Part shown: positions 44,839 to 56,828 of the stretch, one piece after another
Layout of the letters: every line of letters starts with the position of its first letter
How positions within the stretch are numbered: position 1 is the stretch's first letter
Source of the DNA: Aurifilum marmelostoma
Taxonomy: Eukaryota; Ascomycota; Sordariomycetes; Diaporthales; Cryphonectriaceae
NCBI GenBank assembly: GCA_027559495.1
Contig: JAMXSV010000003.1
Span: 248,001-312,000 of the forward strand
DNA: 64,000 nucleotides
Direction: 5' to 3'
Position numbers and translations under genes: made by a program
Notes under the pieces: generated by a model
Told to the model about the DNA's origin: nothing
Seen by the model: only the letters and a program-made list of their open reading frames with translations
The model's database searches: none

Positions 44839-45636
44839 TCAAGAATGACCAGCGCGTTCCCGTGAGAAGTAAGCAGACAGCTTGCTCACCGGAGCTTCTC
44901 CGGCCGGAAAAGCCCACGAGTAGGTCGTTATGAACTCGTCAATCTCCTCGTCCATCCGTGCAGCAGCCTCAGCAACCTCAGCCTGTCTATGACAATCGTA
45001 TCTCTCATCAGGAAAATCAAAGCACTTCTCCAGCTCGACCTCCCCAACCCTGTGCCCGAAATCTGCTTCATCAATGACAACAGAGAAGCTGCCGTTGGCC
45101 ACATACTGGCTGCGCACAGTCACAAAACCCGCAACCTGGCGAATGACGCTTCCTGCGTCTTGTAGTAGTAACCTGTCCAAGCACTTGCTCTCGTCTATCT
45201 CTTTCAGATCATCGAGTCCAGCAGACACAAGTCTGGCAATCGCAGACACAATCTCTCGTGCATCCCTCGTCTCCCTAAATGCCGACCTAACGTGATCACC
45301 ACTCACGCGCAGCTTGGCCTCCCAGCATCCATCCCTGCGACGGATGTAGACGCCGTGGTTCATAAGAACGTGGGACGGCGTGTCGAAGTAGAGGTCCTCG
45401 ATTCGGCGGCCCGAGGATGGTGTGCGCTGAAGGGAGGTGAATCTTGGGTTTCCTGCATTTTTGGCTAGGAGCTGGAGAGAGGTCTGGGTTGGTTTGAACT
45501 TGCGCTCGACCTCGAGAAGTGTGTGTCTGGTGGTTTGTGGGTGGGGGTGGTTTGCTGCTGAATGCAAGTGACGCGTCTGTATGAGCTGTAGTAGGCGAGG
45601 GACTGCGTCACTGCGGCGAGTGCAGGATGCGAGCAT
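44839..45636 (-). CDS. CYTH-domain phosphatase, thiamine-triphosphatase-like
   Basis: Single exon, 265 aa. Residues 1-38 are Arg/His/Ser-rich with few acids (MLASCTRRSDAVPRLLQLI), consistent with a mitochondrial presequence. The CYTH signature E-x-E-x-K is at 42-46 (LLEVERKF). Further tunnel residues follow: IEDLYFDTP, GVYIRRRDGCWEAKLRV, a ...SFSVVIDEADFG strand and VGEVELE. CYTH enzymes hydrolyse triphosphates with Mg2+; ThTPase-like members act on thiamine triphosphate or inorganic triphosphate. The conserved acidic and basic residues look complete. The exact substrate cannot be told from sequence. Confidence 0.88.
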   Translation of the reverse strand: MLASCTRRSDAVPRLLQLIQTRHLHSAANHPHPQTTRHTLLEVERKFKPTQTSLQLLAKNAGNPRFTSLQRTPSSGRRIEDLYFDTPSHVLMNHGVYIRRRDGCWEAKLRVSGDHVRSAFRETRDAREIVSAIARLVSAGLDDLKEIDESKCLDRLLLQDAGSVIRQVAGFVTVRSQYVANGSFSVVIDEADFGHRVGEVELEKCFDFPDERYDCHRQAEVAEAAARMDEEIDEFITTYSWAFPAGEAPVSKLSAYFSRERAGHS

Positions 45637-46144
45637 TGTTGATTTATAGATTTTCTTGTTTTCAAGAAGAAGAAGAAGAAGAAGAAAAGAGGTAATGAAG
45701 AGTATTTTGACTTTTTGTATTGTTATTGGTGTGGCGCTGCCTCAAGAGACATTTGAGATTGTCTGGAAGTATTAATTGATTGAGATGTGATATCATCTGC
45801 AGGCCTCCCGCAGCTTGTTTCACTTGCAACGCCTGTGCTAAGTATGAATAGGCATGCCCACCACCATAAATCTCAAACTAGCAACAAGATACCAAATAAA
45901 TGCTAGGAAAAGTCGAGCTGTGGATTTCAAACGCCGATTTGAGATCCACGTGACTCCAGGTGAGAAATGTCCTCGGCGCCTTCCCAACGTGCAGGGAATC
46001 CTGAAGAGGAACAAAAGAAGGAAAGAAGAAAAGACACCACTTCCCCAATCATCACTTAGCTGCTTACCTACCTTGTCCCACGTTTCCACCAAGACCTTCA
46101 AGCATCACTCAACCAGACAACTTCCCCATACCACCTTCACGCAC
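45637..46144. other. Intergenic
   Basis: Promoter of the CYTH gene (with a TTC/GAA run near 45665) and 3' region of the second HET gene. Confidence 0.6.
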
Positions 46145-48555
46145 CTACGAGATCAGCTTATACAGAGTCCGCGCGTCCATCACGATAGACAGTCCCACAG
46201 TCTGATCGAAAAAGGAATTTCCTTCCTCCTCATGGTTCAGATGCACCCCAGCCACATCCTCCGAGTCCATTGCTGTGCCCACAACCCTCAGATGCACAGC
46301 ATCCCCGTCCCCGTCCGCGCACTCGCCCGCCACCATCCGCACCACGACCGCCCTGTCAAACTGCATGACCCGACACACTAGGTCGCCTAGCTGCGCCGAC
46401 GGTGGCGCGATGCCCAGCTTGGGATACTGGTAGGCTGGTTTTAGGTACTGTAGCTGGTACAACCTGGGCCCGCCGCTGGTGCTGCCGCCGGCAGGGGACG
46501 AGGAGAGAGGGAGGAAAGATGTTGTTGTCGCTGCGTTCACTACTCCTCTGATGTTGCTTTCAAGGTGGGGACGATGCTGCTGCTGCTGCTGCGGAGTGAC
46601 CTGCTGATCAAGTTCAACCCTCTGATGGTCTTGGATGAGGCGCAGGTCATAATTCCCAGGCTCATGCTCTCCCACAGCCCAAGTCATACCACCTGTATGG
46701 CCCAGCGCCATATCTCCCAGCGCCTCATCGTTGGAATCCAGGACGCACCGCAGAAGGAGCTTGCTCTCCTTGTTTGCAGCACCCACATCCTGCCTATAGT
46801 TTGCATGCAGCGCCGCATTCCAGTCAGCCACCGTGTCCAGCTTGGACAAAAAGTCAGCCGTCGCGGGACCCAGCGTGCGAATATACCCCAGGACATGCGA
46901 TTCCACCTCAAAAGACACTTTTCTCGGCTGCTGTCCCACAAAGTCAGCCTCTGACGCGGCAGAACTCAGCGAGAGATGCTCCATCGGGCGGTAAAAACTG
47001 GGCGGTGGTAAAATTTTCCGCAGCAAAGACCCGCCGCCCCCAACACCAACACCACCACCTTCAGCAGAATCATCCATGAGCAGCGACCGGACCAGGCGCG
47101 CAAAGGCGATCAGGTCTGTGTCCTCAAGCAGATCGTGGGTCTTCATGTACTCCATGGTGTCGGCCCATACCTCGAAGGCGGACTTGGAGTAGTCCATGGG
47201 GAACCGCGTGGCGTCAGCTGCGAGCCCGACAAGGCCATAGATCTTGTCCCTGCGGTCCTCGCACAGAGCGTCCTGGTGGTCCTCGAGCAGTTGCTTGAGG
47301 GTATGACTCTGGTTCGACTCGCTGCGCAGCTGCTTGTCGAGGGCCAAAGGTCTTCCCTTTGAGAAGTAGAGTTGGAGGAAGGTGATGAAGTGGGACCAGG
47401 GAGAGGCCCATGTACCGAAGCAGACCAGAATCTCCCTGGCCTGTCCGATCTCTTGAATGATCCATAACCTCTGCCAGTACCCGTTATTGACGAGGTCTTC
47501 GGCCATCGACTGCACCAGTTCGGCCCTCTGCCTGCTCAAGCGGGAGCTCGCCGCCGACGACACGGCGATGATGCTTCTGCTGCTTCTGCTGCTTCTGCTG
47601 CTTCTGCCGCTCTTTTTATCAGCCTTCCACGTTTCTGGCGATGCCGGTGATGGTGATCTAGAAGAGAAGGTGGTCTTGCTAGGATGAGGCGATCCTGCTG
47701 CTGCTGCTCCGCTATCGAAAACCGACGTCGACGTCCGCCATGATCTTCGAAATTCGGACATTTCCCAGTCCTCCAGGCCGTACTGTGCCTGCTTCTCCCG
47801 CAGCAGCTCTTCAAAGGCATCCGAGCTGAGGTCCTTCTGGTACTGGGTATATTCGTCCCCCAGCCACACAATCACCCGCCTGGCCCTGAAATAGATCTGG
47901 CCCATCCACTGCACTTGGCGAGTCCGCTCCTCGAGCTCGTCCTGGTTGATACACAATGCATCGATCCAGAAGAGCTTATAGCTGGCCTGGCCGTTGAGAC
48001 GCCGCAGGAACCGCAGGGCAGCCCGCAGGTTCTTGCGGACGGGGAGCTCGAAGCCATTAAGGATGATGGTCTCCTTGGCTTGTGCATCGCCCCATTCTGG
48101 ATGGGAAAGAAATGAGCGTTAGAAAATCAACCATATGCAACCCTGCCCGTGGGGGGTGGGGATACTATAGGAGGGCCGGCACAGCCAAATGCCTCCCGTG
48201 CGTATCGACAACATACAGGGTTGAACATACTGTATGATAAGGCCTCATACTTGGGCCGATCTCGAAAAGCAATATGCACATGCCGACACACAATCTGGTC
48301 ATCATCACTCTCAGCCGGCTCAATTTGGATGAAACGTGTGCAGTCGCCCGTCCTGTCCAGCGGCCTGAACACGAGGTCGTCCGTCTTCATCGTCGGGTAG
48401 CGTGCCTCCCGGTCGGCAGTGCCCACTTTCAGTGGTTGCGGGCTTAAGCAGGACTCGGACATGGGGGTGGTGGAGGTGGTCGCAACAACAGTAACAGTGC
48501 TGCCGCTGCTGCTGCTTTCGCCCTCCTTGCGACGGCGTCCCTGGTTGGCTGCCAT
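46145..48555 (-). CDS. HET-domain protein 2
   Basis: Exons 48231-48555 and 46145-48096, phase 1; 758 aa from the ATG at 48555 (good AAAAATGGC context) or 773 aa from the in-frame ATG at 48600. The HET domain is split by the intron exactly at Y|KWGD: KYEALSYKWGD, then FWIDALCINQDELEE, MGQIYFRARRVIVWLGDE, and after an insertion WQRLWIIQEIG, CEDRRDKIYGLVGLA. The insertion (~95 residues, Ser/Arg-rich with SSRSSRSSRS) separates the glycine-rich block from the RLWIIQE motif. A Gln run and Gly/Ser-rich stretches follow in the C-terminal half. Expected to act in heterokaryon-incompatibility-type cell death; the specific role is unknown. Confidence 0.9.
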
Positions 48556-50002
48556 TTTTTGGAATAAACCAAAGCTTTTCGTCTTTTGAGACAGAAACAT
48601 TTATTTTTCTTCCCCTCTCTTTTCACTTATTTTGTTGGTCTTCGACCGTTGCGTACGTTCTGTGGCATATCAATCAAGAGACAGAAAAGGGTGGAAAAGA
48701 TTAGAAAGAAGACCTACTAAGCACACCGGTGGGAAGGGGCACGGTATCTCATCTCATACCATCGCACACTTAAGTATATATACCAAGAAAGGTGCGTTCA
48801 ATGACGAGATTTCCATCAACTCTGCGAAGCCACAAGGCGCAGCCCCAAGCCCACCAAGTTCAACAACCAGAACCCCTCTGTGGATAACGAGACTAAGGCA
48901 TGGTTGGTTGCAACGGGCGCACCGCGCCGTTAGCAGTAAGCGCATGCAATGCAACCTACCCTTGGATGCCTAGAGACGCCCCCTCCTCAACCAGCCACAT
49001 TGATTTGTTTTCTTAGGGCACGAGTATGGGGCGTGGTTCGCTTCAGTGCTGCGCATCGTCAAGTGATGGGGGGAATGAGGATTTCTTCTCTCCTTTCTTT
49101 ACCTCTTTTAACTTGTGACTACTGAGAATAGCGTAGGTAAGAACATTCTTTCAATCACTGAGAGCATTTTGCCCTTGACATTGATAAGTAGCAGATATCA
49201 AATAATCAAGCAGATCTTGCTAACAACTAATCCATGCATAAGTTTCCCGAGCCCCCTCAAGTTCGCAAAAACATAGACTCAAAATTCAAGAAAAGAAAAC
49301 ATAGCGACAATTTGACCCTCACCACGTGTTTGAGGGGATAGTATTAGGAAAGTTAGAAAAGAAGACGGGGGAAAAGGAAAAAATAAAGCTTGTCCTCGTC
49401 CGATTAAGTCTCCCTCTAAAAACATCCTCACCCTGTCTCCCATCCTCTCCTTCAAGCGGACACCTTCGTGGCAAGAGGCAGCCCGATGATGCGATGCAGA
49501 GTCTCTTACAGACCCTACTCGGCCGAAAGAAAGCGTCACCTCCGGCCCCGAAGTCCTCACGCCCATTCGCCCCTTCGAGTTATATATATAAAAAAAAAAA
49601 AACAAAAGAAAAGACACCTTGCTTCGAGGCTAAGTATCTAAGCACACTCCAAGTCAGCCCAGGGGATTCATCAGTCATCCACCCGCTTCTTCCTGTCCGA
49701 GAAATCTGTAAGTCTCGGCCGATACACCCCGGCCGAGTGTTCGGGTCCGGAATCCTTCTAGACAGAGACATAGATATAAATATGATTGGCCTCAAAACAT
49801 TCTTCTTTTTCTTTTTGTCCTCGATCAGTTCCACTCTCCATCAGATTCACTTTTACAGAAGTAACGAGACAATTTCGAGCCATCAACCGCATATATTAGA
49901 GCCTCATCACCCTTCTCTCACGACATCCTTCTTAATAGGGCCTCATCACAACAACCTTCAAGCTCATAAATCCAGAACCCATATATATATACACACAACA
50001 CC
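48556..50002. other. Divergent intergenic region
   Basis: Holds the promoters of HET protein 2 (-) and the NmrA-like gene (+). A long frame at 49326-50186 (+) is rejected because it runs through leader sequence into the wrong frame of the NmrA-like gene. Nothing else was recognised. Confidence 0.6.
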
Positions 50003-50765
50003 ATGCAGATCCTTCTTCTTGGAGCTACTGGCCGCACGGGCATCTTGGTCCTCCAAGAAGCCCTCAATCGAGGCCACATCGTCACTGCCCTGGTTCGCAA
50101 CACAGACGCCCTTCTGTCTTCCTCTTCTGTCGCTGCTTCGGCTCAGGGCAAGGGCCAGCTCACCCTCGTCAACGGCACCCCATTGAAGCCCTCTGACGTG
50201 GCCCGCGCTGTCAGAACGGCGACGTCAACCACCTCCGATCCCACAGCAGACGCGCAGCAGCTCGTAGTCATATCAACCCTGAATGCCCGCCGCACTACCG
50301 ACAGCCCCCTCGCACCTCCACATCCGACCGAGTCTCCCCCGCGTATGATGGCCGACAGCACCGCCAACGTCCTTTCAGCCCTTTCCGCCGTCAACGTAGG
50401 GAGAGGCAAGATTGTCGTGCTCTCGGCCCTTGGCGCCGGCAGCTCCGCGCCCCATGCTCACTGGCTCCTGAGGGCTCTGGCCCGTCACAGCGGCATGCGG
50501 CACCAGTATGCAGACCATGATGCCGTCGAGGAGGAGCTACGCCGCGCGACGGCTGTATTCGTCTTAGCTCGCCCGACTCGGCTTGTGGAGGACGATGAGA
50601 ATGGCAGCGGGGGAGAAAGATACCGTCGCCAAAGTCTTTGACACCAGCAGAGGAGGGACGGTGGGACTGACGGCGGCGGTGTCCAGAGGTGCCGTGGCAA
50701 GATTCCTCGTGAATGCTGCTGAGGGAAATAATTTCGACGGAGAGGCGCCTATTCTTGTTGGCTGA
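50003..50765 (+). CDS. NAD(P)-binding NmrA/SDR-like protein, apparent +1 frameshift
   Basis: Single exon; 253 aa if one G of the G5 run at 50609-50613 is discounted. The Rossmann motif GxxGxxG is at residues 7-13 (LLLGATGRTG) followed by LVLQEALNRGHIVTALVRN. Later features: VNGTPLKPSDV, LVVISTLNARR, KIVVLSALGAGSS, QYADHDAVEEELR and FVLARPTRLVE. After the break the other frame continues with KDTVAKVFD, SRGAVARFLVNAAEG and APILVG, which is how this family ends; reading straight through gives a stop at 50639-50641. Members are atypical SDRs used as redox sensors or isoflavone-reductase-like enzymes. No substrate can be inferred. Confidence 0.82.
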
Positions 50766-51325
50766 AATTATGTCGGTGATAGAAGTACAGTCGAATCGAA
50801 GAATGAGGGCAAGGACAAAAGGAAAAAAAAACACCAGAAAAGAAGAAGCAAAAACTGGATTGGGTATATATCGTGTGATAGCGACAGTGCGGTCTATAAA
50901 TGCAACTCTATGTTTCCCACCCTCCGTTTCGTTTGAGGTAAAAGACAAAAGAAAGAAAAGTCCAAGAAAGAAAAGAAAAAAACACGAAGAGGGCCTGAAA
51001 AAGGACGGGCATAACGACTCCTCAATATTTGTAGTGGTTGGCTTTGGTGGATAGTGCGTGCCTGAAGGCAGAAAAAGGATGCCATCAATCAGACACAAAA
51101 AAACGAGGTTATTCGGGGGGTATCAAGCGTTTAGGAGTTTCAAATCAAAGGTTAAACAAAGATCAAGGCCACCGCCGTCAGAGGTCGGACCCAAGGGGAA
51201 AAAAGTCCATCCCGGTTCATCTGCTGTATCACCTCCTTCATTTCAATTTTTCACATTTCTAGACTGCATTGGCGCGCTGAGGCTGGTTCGGACGCGGCGA
51301 TAAGAACTGACCAAGGCGTCGAGGT
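50766..51325. other. Intergenic, convergent 3' ends
   Basis: A-rich 3' region of the NmrA-like gene meeting the 3' end of the Zn2Cys6 gene. No gene was recognised. Confidence 0.6.
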
Positions 51326-54069
51326 CTAGTTCAGGGTCATCGGCATGCTTGACAGATCCCACTGGTCCATATCCCAGAATGAGAAGTCTTCGAAGAACTG
51401 CTTGGAAGAGGGCATGTTAGCCGCAGGAACGTCCCGAGTGCACGGCTAGCGGGAGGAAGCGTGAGATGAACTTGCCGTGGCTGGATCATGCTGTTGTTGT
51501 TGTGATTGTTGTTGCTGCTGCTGCTGCTGCATACCCTGTGGCGTGTACGGGTCCAGCGGCGTGCTGGGGCTAGACAGCTGTTGTTGTGCATCAGTACCGG
51601 TCCACCTCCTGCTGGACAGCATCATGGACGCCATAACACGTGACTCACCGGCATACTGGCAAGACCATCAGCCGTTGTCTTGAGGGCCGCCAGGCAGACG
51701 TCGACAATCTTGCGGAGCTCTTCTGTGATCTTTCTGATCCTCTCGTCCGCCTCATCCCATTTCACGCTGTTCAGCACGACACTGAGCACCATCGTGTCCT
51801 TCAGGTCGCAGCTCGAATCGTTGGCCAGGGCGACAGAGTGATCCAGCGTGTTCTGCACCGCGCGCATCATGCCCTGTGTGGACCAGACCATGCGGTTGTT
51901 GAGGGCGTCGGCGAAGCCCAGCTCGCCAGGGCGGTGCTGCGCCTCTGGGCTAGGCAGCTGGCCGTTGATGGCGACGAGGCCGTTGTTGCGGGCCCGCTCC
52001 TGCTCGTGCGCAACCTTGATGAAGTAGCACACGGAGAAGGCGGCCTGCATGATGTCGTGCTTGAGCACAATGTGGTACATGTGGCACACGTCCGAGAACC
52101 CAGGCACCAGTGGGTCCAGCTCGTCCAGGTAGGTGAGCATCACCATGGATGACTTGAGGTAGCCTGTGGTGATGTGCTCGGGACACTCGACTGTGCTGAG
52201 GGCGAACGGCCGGTAGAGGGCCAGGAGCGGTCGACGGACATGCATATCCAGCAGGGCACGCATGCGCCAGTCTTTGAACTTGGCAGAGGTGTTGAGGCTC
52301 TGGTTCCGCCGGGGGAAAAGGTGGTTCACGTCATCAAGCAGGCGCTCCAGCTGGGATCCGCAGTCGAGAACCTCACGAAAACCGCGCAGCGTGTCGAGGC
52401 TGTTGATGATGCTGGACACGCGAATGCGATGTGGCAGGGTGCGCGAGGCATAGGCCTGCAGCTGGGTGTTGGTGTACTCATCGATGGGCTTCGAGGGAGG
52501 CAGGGAGGGCATGTCGGGGTAAATATCGGCATCGTCGATGTTGCCCGGCGGCCTGCAGGTGTACTCGCCCTCGCGTACGGAGCAGGGAAGGTTGCAGGCC
52601 AGAGCGACATGGAGGTCCATATCCATGACGGTGTACCACAGCCGCCGGCGGAGCTCTGCGTAAAAGGGCCTGATCTGTGGGAACTCGTCTGGGTCCCTGT
52701 GCAGGCCCATGGTCATAGCCATGCGGACGATGAAGCCCAGCTGCGTCCAGGACTCCTGATTCCGTGAGCACATCATCCGCCTGGCATGCAGCAGCAGCAC
52801 CTCGCACTGCAGCGTGTTGATGTCAACCAGCTGCTTGCCCCTCAAACTGTCCAGCCACGCGCGGGCGAGGGCGCACGCGGTAGGGGCGTGGATGCCATCT
52901 GCTCGATCGTGGCTCAGGCCTCGCTTGTCGGTCTCGAACCTGGCGCCAAGGGATAGCATACACATCAGGCAGGGGAGGAAGGCATCCGACACGGGTCTCT
53001 GCTGCCAGAAGGCTTCGTACTCGGCCCGGAAGGTAGGCACGTGGATGACGCGGTAAAGTCCCTCGGACATGGTGATGTAGGCGTCCAGCAGGCGGTCGCA
53101 GATGGCCTTGTTGGGCAGGATGTCGGCCATTCTCTTCTGTACCGGCAGCATGGAGTCAGTGAAGACGGCGATAGGCGCCAAGCCCCTCCGATTCTCCTCT
53201 GAGATGGCCCGGTAGATCTTCTGCAGCTGGCCAAAAAGGTTTCTGATGTCCTCGACGCCGGACCTGTTGAACAAGAAGTCCCTAGCCTCGCCGAACAGGT
53301 TCAGCAGCACTCTTGTGCTGTTCTGGCCAAAGAAGCGCGTCCTCAGATTCCCCTTTACGCTCAGACCCCGGATGGTGGTTGATGCTGCAGCCACCGCGGG
53401 TGTATATAGAGAGTAGGGGTCCCTGCTGCTGCTTGGGGGCCCAGATTCGGTCAGGTGTGGCGATGCGCCGTTGATATAGTTGTTGTGATAATTGTTATTC
53501 AGGACTAGCCTCTCTAGACGGTCCAGCCGGGCACCAAGCTGCTCCACGGCCGAAGAGGCTCCAGCAGCAGCTCGAGCCTGCTCGCCCGAGATACCGAACC
53601 CAGAGGCCACGGACTGCTGGGCGGCCATGGGCGTAGGCGCGTCTGCATAGGAGGAGGGTGCTGAGCGGTGCTGCTGCTGACGCTTGGCAGGCCTCGGAGA
53701 GCCCTCAACATCAGACCCTTCAGAACCGGCGGGCTCATTCTCGGTGGCATACTTGCAAGGCCTGTTGGACTTGAGGCACTGCGAACACGGGCACGACCTG
53801 TCGCAGCGAAGCTTGCGCTGACGGCACGAGTTACAGCTCTTGACGGGCCGGGGCCGCTTCACAGACCTGCCCGCGGGGCCTGAGCTGTCAAAAACCATGG
53901 TCGTCATGGTCGGCGTCATGTTGGCAACTGGCGCCGACCGGTCTGCCGTCGTCTGGCTGGGAACGGTAGCAGCAGCAGTAGGAAGCGCAGTGGTCGAGCC
54001 CGGGACATTGGCTGAGGGGGTGGATCCAGAGCCGTTGTCCTGGGTCTGGACTGCTATAGGGGCTGCCAT
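51326..54069 (-). CDS. Zn2Cys6 fungal transcription factor
   Basis: Exons 51649-54069, 51476-51577 and 51326-51397, all phase 0; 864 aa. The start is the ATG with MAAPIAV; an in-frame ATG 54 bases upstream would add only Phe-rich residues. The zinc cluster uses Cys79, 82, 89, 95, 98 and 105 (SCNSCRQRKLRCDRSCPCSQC), followed by a coiled-coil-like linker (EQLGARLDRLERLVLNNN). The middle-homology Fungal_trans domain follows (YRVIHVPTFRAEYEAFW, MGLHRDPDEFP, ELRRRLWYTVMDMDL). Intron 1 ends after a CTGAT branch and CAACAG. Intron 2 needs a GC-AG pair (GCAAGT donor, GCTAAC branch, AAGCAG acceptor). A Gln-rich stretch and an aromatic-acidic tail (FFEDFSFWDMDQWD) close the protein, a likely activation region. 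Target genes are unknown. Confidence 0.85.
51398..51475 (-). other. Candidate GC-AG intron, 78 nt, in frame
   Basis: Donor ACG|GCAAGT, branch GCTAAC 18 bases from the acceptor AAGCAG|TTC. Length is a multiple of three. If retained, an in-frame TAG ends the protein 10 codons later and the aromatic-acidic tail is lost. Confidence 0.6.
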
Positions 54070-55651
54070 GCTCTGCCCGCGGCGGCATGAAGCTCCGAAG
54101 AAGAAGGGAAAGAAAGAAAACAAGATAAAACAAGATAAAGCCTAACAAAGACACACACAAACACACACATACAACCATAAAAAAAAAAAAAAAAGAATAA
54201 AAAGGTAGCTGAGACAAGATCTGGGATCGGGAGTGGAGGAACCCGGGACAGCGGGAAGGTGGTCGCAGAAGAGGCCGCAGGGTGGTCGCAGGATGCACGG
54301 CGGGTGATGGTGTGTGTGGGGTCTCAGATCGTCGTGGTTGGTTGTGCAAGTCTTAAAGAGAGTAGTCGCGTCGAGGTTGACGCATAGGAAAGGAAGGTTG
54401 CTGCTGTCCAAAAGAAGTGATCCAAAATAAAGAAGGAGGAGAGAAGACGAAGATAAAACAAAAAAATCCCAACTAAAGCCAGCTCGTGGAAGAATTCCAG
54501 ACGTGTGAAGGTTTTCGGCCGAAAGATGGATATATGAGAAGAGTATAAGTAGAACAGCGGCTGGCCAGGTCGATCTGTTGTTGCACTGTAGCGGTAGGAG
54601 TATCACCCCAGGTGATGATGATGATGATCAAGATAACGAACCCCGTCCCTCGTCTAGTTCAGCCCGCGCTCAAGACCAGCCCAGATGATGAAAGCACAGG
54701 CGTGAAATGGAACCGAGTACGTGTCTTGCGTGTCTCTCGTCCTTGGCTTTTCTTTGTTGAAGATCAAGGGCTAAACCTCAAGGGATTCGGGCCCGAAGAC
54801 CTGAATCGCGGCCAGAGACAACAGACGAGCGGTATATGAGTGAGACACCCTTGTGTGGCGGTGGACACAAGGAGAGAGGAAGAAGAAGAAAAAAGTGAAG
54901 CCGCACTTTAACCGTAACCGCTTTTTCTTGCCCCTGCTGGAGATTGCTATGGTATGATGCTGATAGGCCGTATAGCGCCAATGCAAGCCTCTTTTGGTCG
55001 GTATGGCAGGGGGGGGGGGAGAGGGTCGGCGAGCAGGCTACTGTAGTAGTTTAGTCCTCTTGAGATCTTTTGAAGCTGGCTGCTGCGAGGCACCCGCTGG
55101 AGAAGAGACGTACTATGCAAGGCTAAGCGGGGACTAAAATTACCACGGTAGGTACCAAGTAGTAGAGGTGTTCAAATTGTACAGTATGTGTGGATGGGCC
55201 GGTGATATTGGCGGAAGCGCCGGCGCCGGGTGGTCCCAGACAAGGGAGGTGTTGCTTGTACGCACGTTGTAGTAGGTAGCGGGGTGGTGGTGGTAGTAGT
55301 TGGTACTGTGGCAGTACTAAATTACTGTGTAGGCGTTTCTCTTGCTGATTGTGCTGCTGAGGCAGCCCGGCCCAGCCCAGCCCACCCAGGTATGAGGAGA
55401 CGAGTTACTGCAGTAGGTAAGAGTCAGGCGGGGCCGCGTTAAATCATCGTGCCGTGTCTAATTGCTGCAAGTGCAGCTGTCATGTCGATCTGTGGAAATC
55501 TCTGAAATTGTGCTGTGGGTGTCAGGCCTGAGCGGATGAGGCGAGGATGAGGCGACTGGCTCACACATGAGATTGCCGGGTTGCAGAAGAACTTACAAGG
55601 TAGGGTCGCAGCGGCGGATGGTAGGGTGATGCATAGGACCTGCACGATCGA

Positions 55652-55655
<4 letters not shown>

Positions 55656-55684
<29 letters not shown>
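55656..55684. repeat. TG dinucleotide microsatellite
   Basis: About 14 uninterrupted GT units in intergenic DNA. Confidence 0.9.
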
Positions 55685-56802
55685 GAATAGCATCTACGCG
55701 GAAGGGAGGGAAGAGAATATGACCCTCTTCCATGCCCTGACCCGGACCCCGGCCCTGTCCAAGTTTCTCTTCCCAACCCTGTCCTGCTACGGTCAGGCCA
55801 TGCAGAGGCCCTTTTCACCCTCCTCTTCTTCTTTTTTTCTTCTTTCTTCTTCTTTCTCTCCTTATGGGCAAATCAGAAGAAGGAATGTAAGGAGGAACCC
55901 AAAGAGAACTTCGACCGGTCGGGCGGATGAGTGTCGATCTCTTGGTAGTGGTAGTGGTGGTGGTGATGGTGGTTGCACGTACCCACATCGGGAGCCAATG
56001 CAGTGGGTGGTGATCCCTGACAGGACCAGCGTGTTGGGAGAAAAGAAAGAAGCAAAAAGCGCTGGGACGGAGCAATGGCGTCCTATTCGGCCGGTAGGTG
56101 GGTGGGCAGGTGGGTGTGGGTGGCGGTGGTCGTCGCAGGAGGGTAGTAGTGAGCGGGCGCAGATGATAGTGGTAATGGATGATGATGAGAGGTGCTGATC
56201 AGTGGTGGAGATCTGCCATGGCAGGAAAAGCATACCTACTATAGGGCGCAAGAAGTAAACGCTCTTGCAAGGTTCGGGTTGACTAAGTTTCGGGGGAAGG
56301 AGCGCAGGGGGCTCCAGGAGAACGGGTGGTGGGCAAGAGCGCCTGGATGGACTTGCTCTTGCTTTCTTCTCTTCGCTTAGAGAATTCGGAGGCCAGAACA
56401 ATTCATGCCAGGGGGGGAAGGCATTTGACATTCACGTACCTGGCCCTGAGAGGATACTTTCCAAGACGCCAACAGGCGGTAGCTCCCTAAAGTCCCCACA
56501 CATTCGGGGTACGTGGACAACCCGTCCCCCTCACTCTCCGTCTTTCCTTCCCTCACGGCCTGGCATCAGCCAAGAGGAAAGATCTCTCGGCCCAAGTGTG
56601 ATGCCCACTTCCCGGAGCAATTACTGTAGTATCCTGAGCTACACCACCGCCACCACCGATTGCCATGATTCCTCGCATGCAAGGTCTGAGATGCGAGGAC
56701 CGTGGGTATGAGGTTGCATGCCGGAGATCAACCTGACGTCGCGTATCTCGATAGTTTCTGCTGCATGTAATTGAGATGAGGAACGTAATCTTACCACCGC
56801 CA

Positions 56803-56828
56803 CCATGATGATGATGATGATGATGATG
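56803..56828. repeat. ATG trinucleotide repeat
   Basis: Eight or more ATG units. This creates the run of methionines in a spurious long frame starting at 56805. Confidence 0.85.

Noticed and set aside
49326..50186. Long + strand open frame (286 codons)
   Set aside because: Low-complexity leader sequence that runs into the wrong frame of the NmrA-like gene; no protein features.
52174..52767. 197-codon + strand frame opposite the Zn2Cys6 gene
   Set aside because: Shadow of GC-ending codons on the complementary strand; the minus strand carries the clear protein family.
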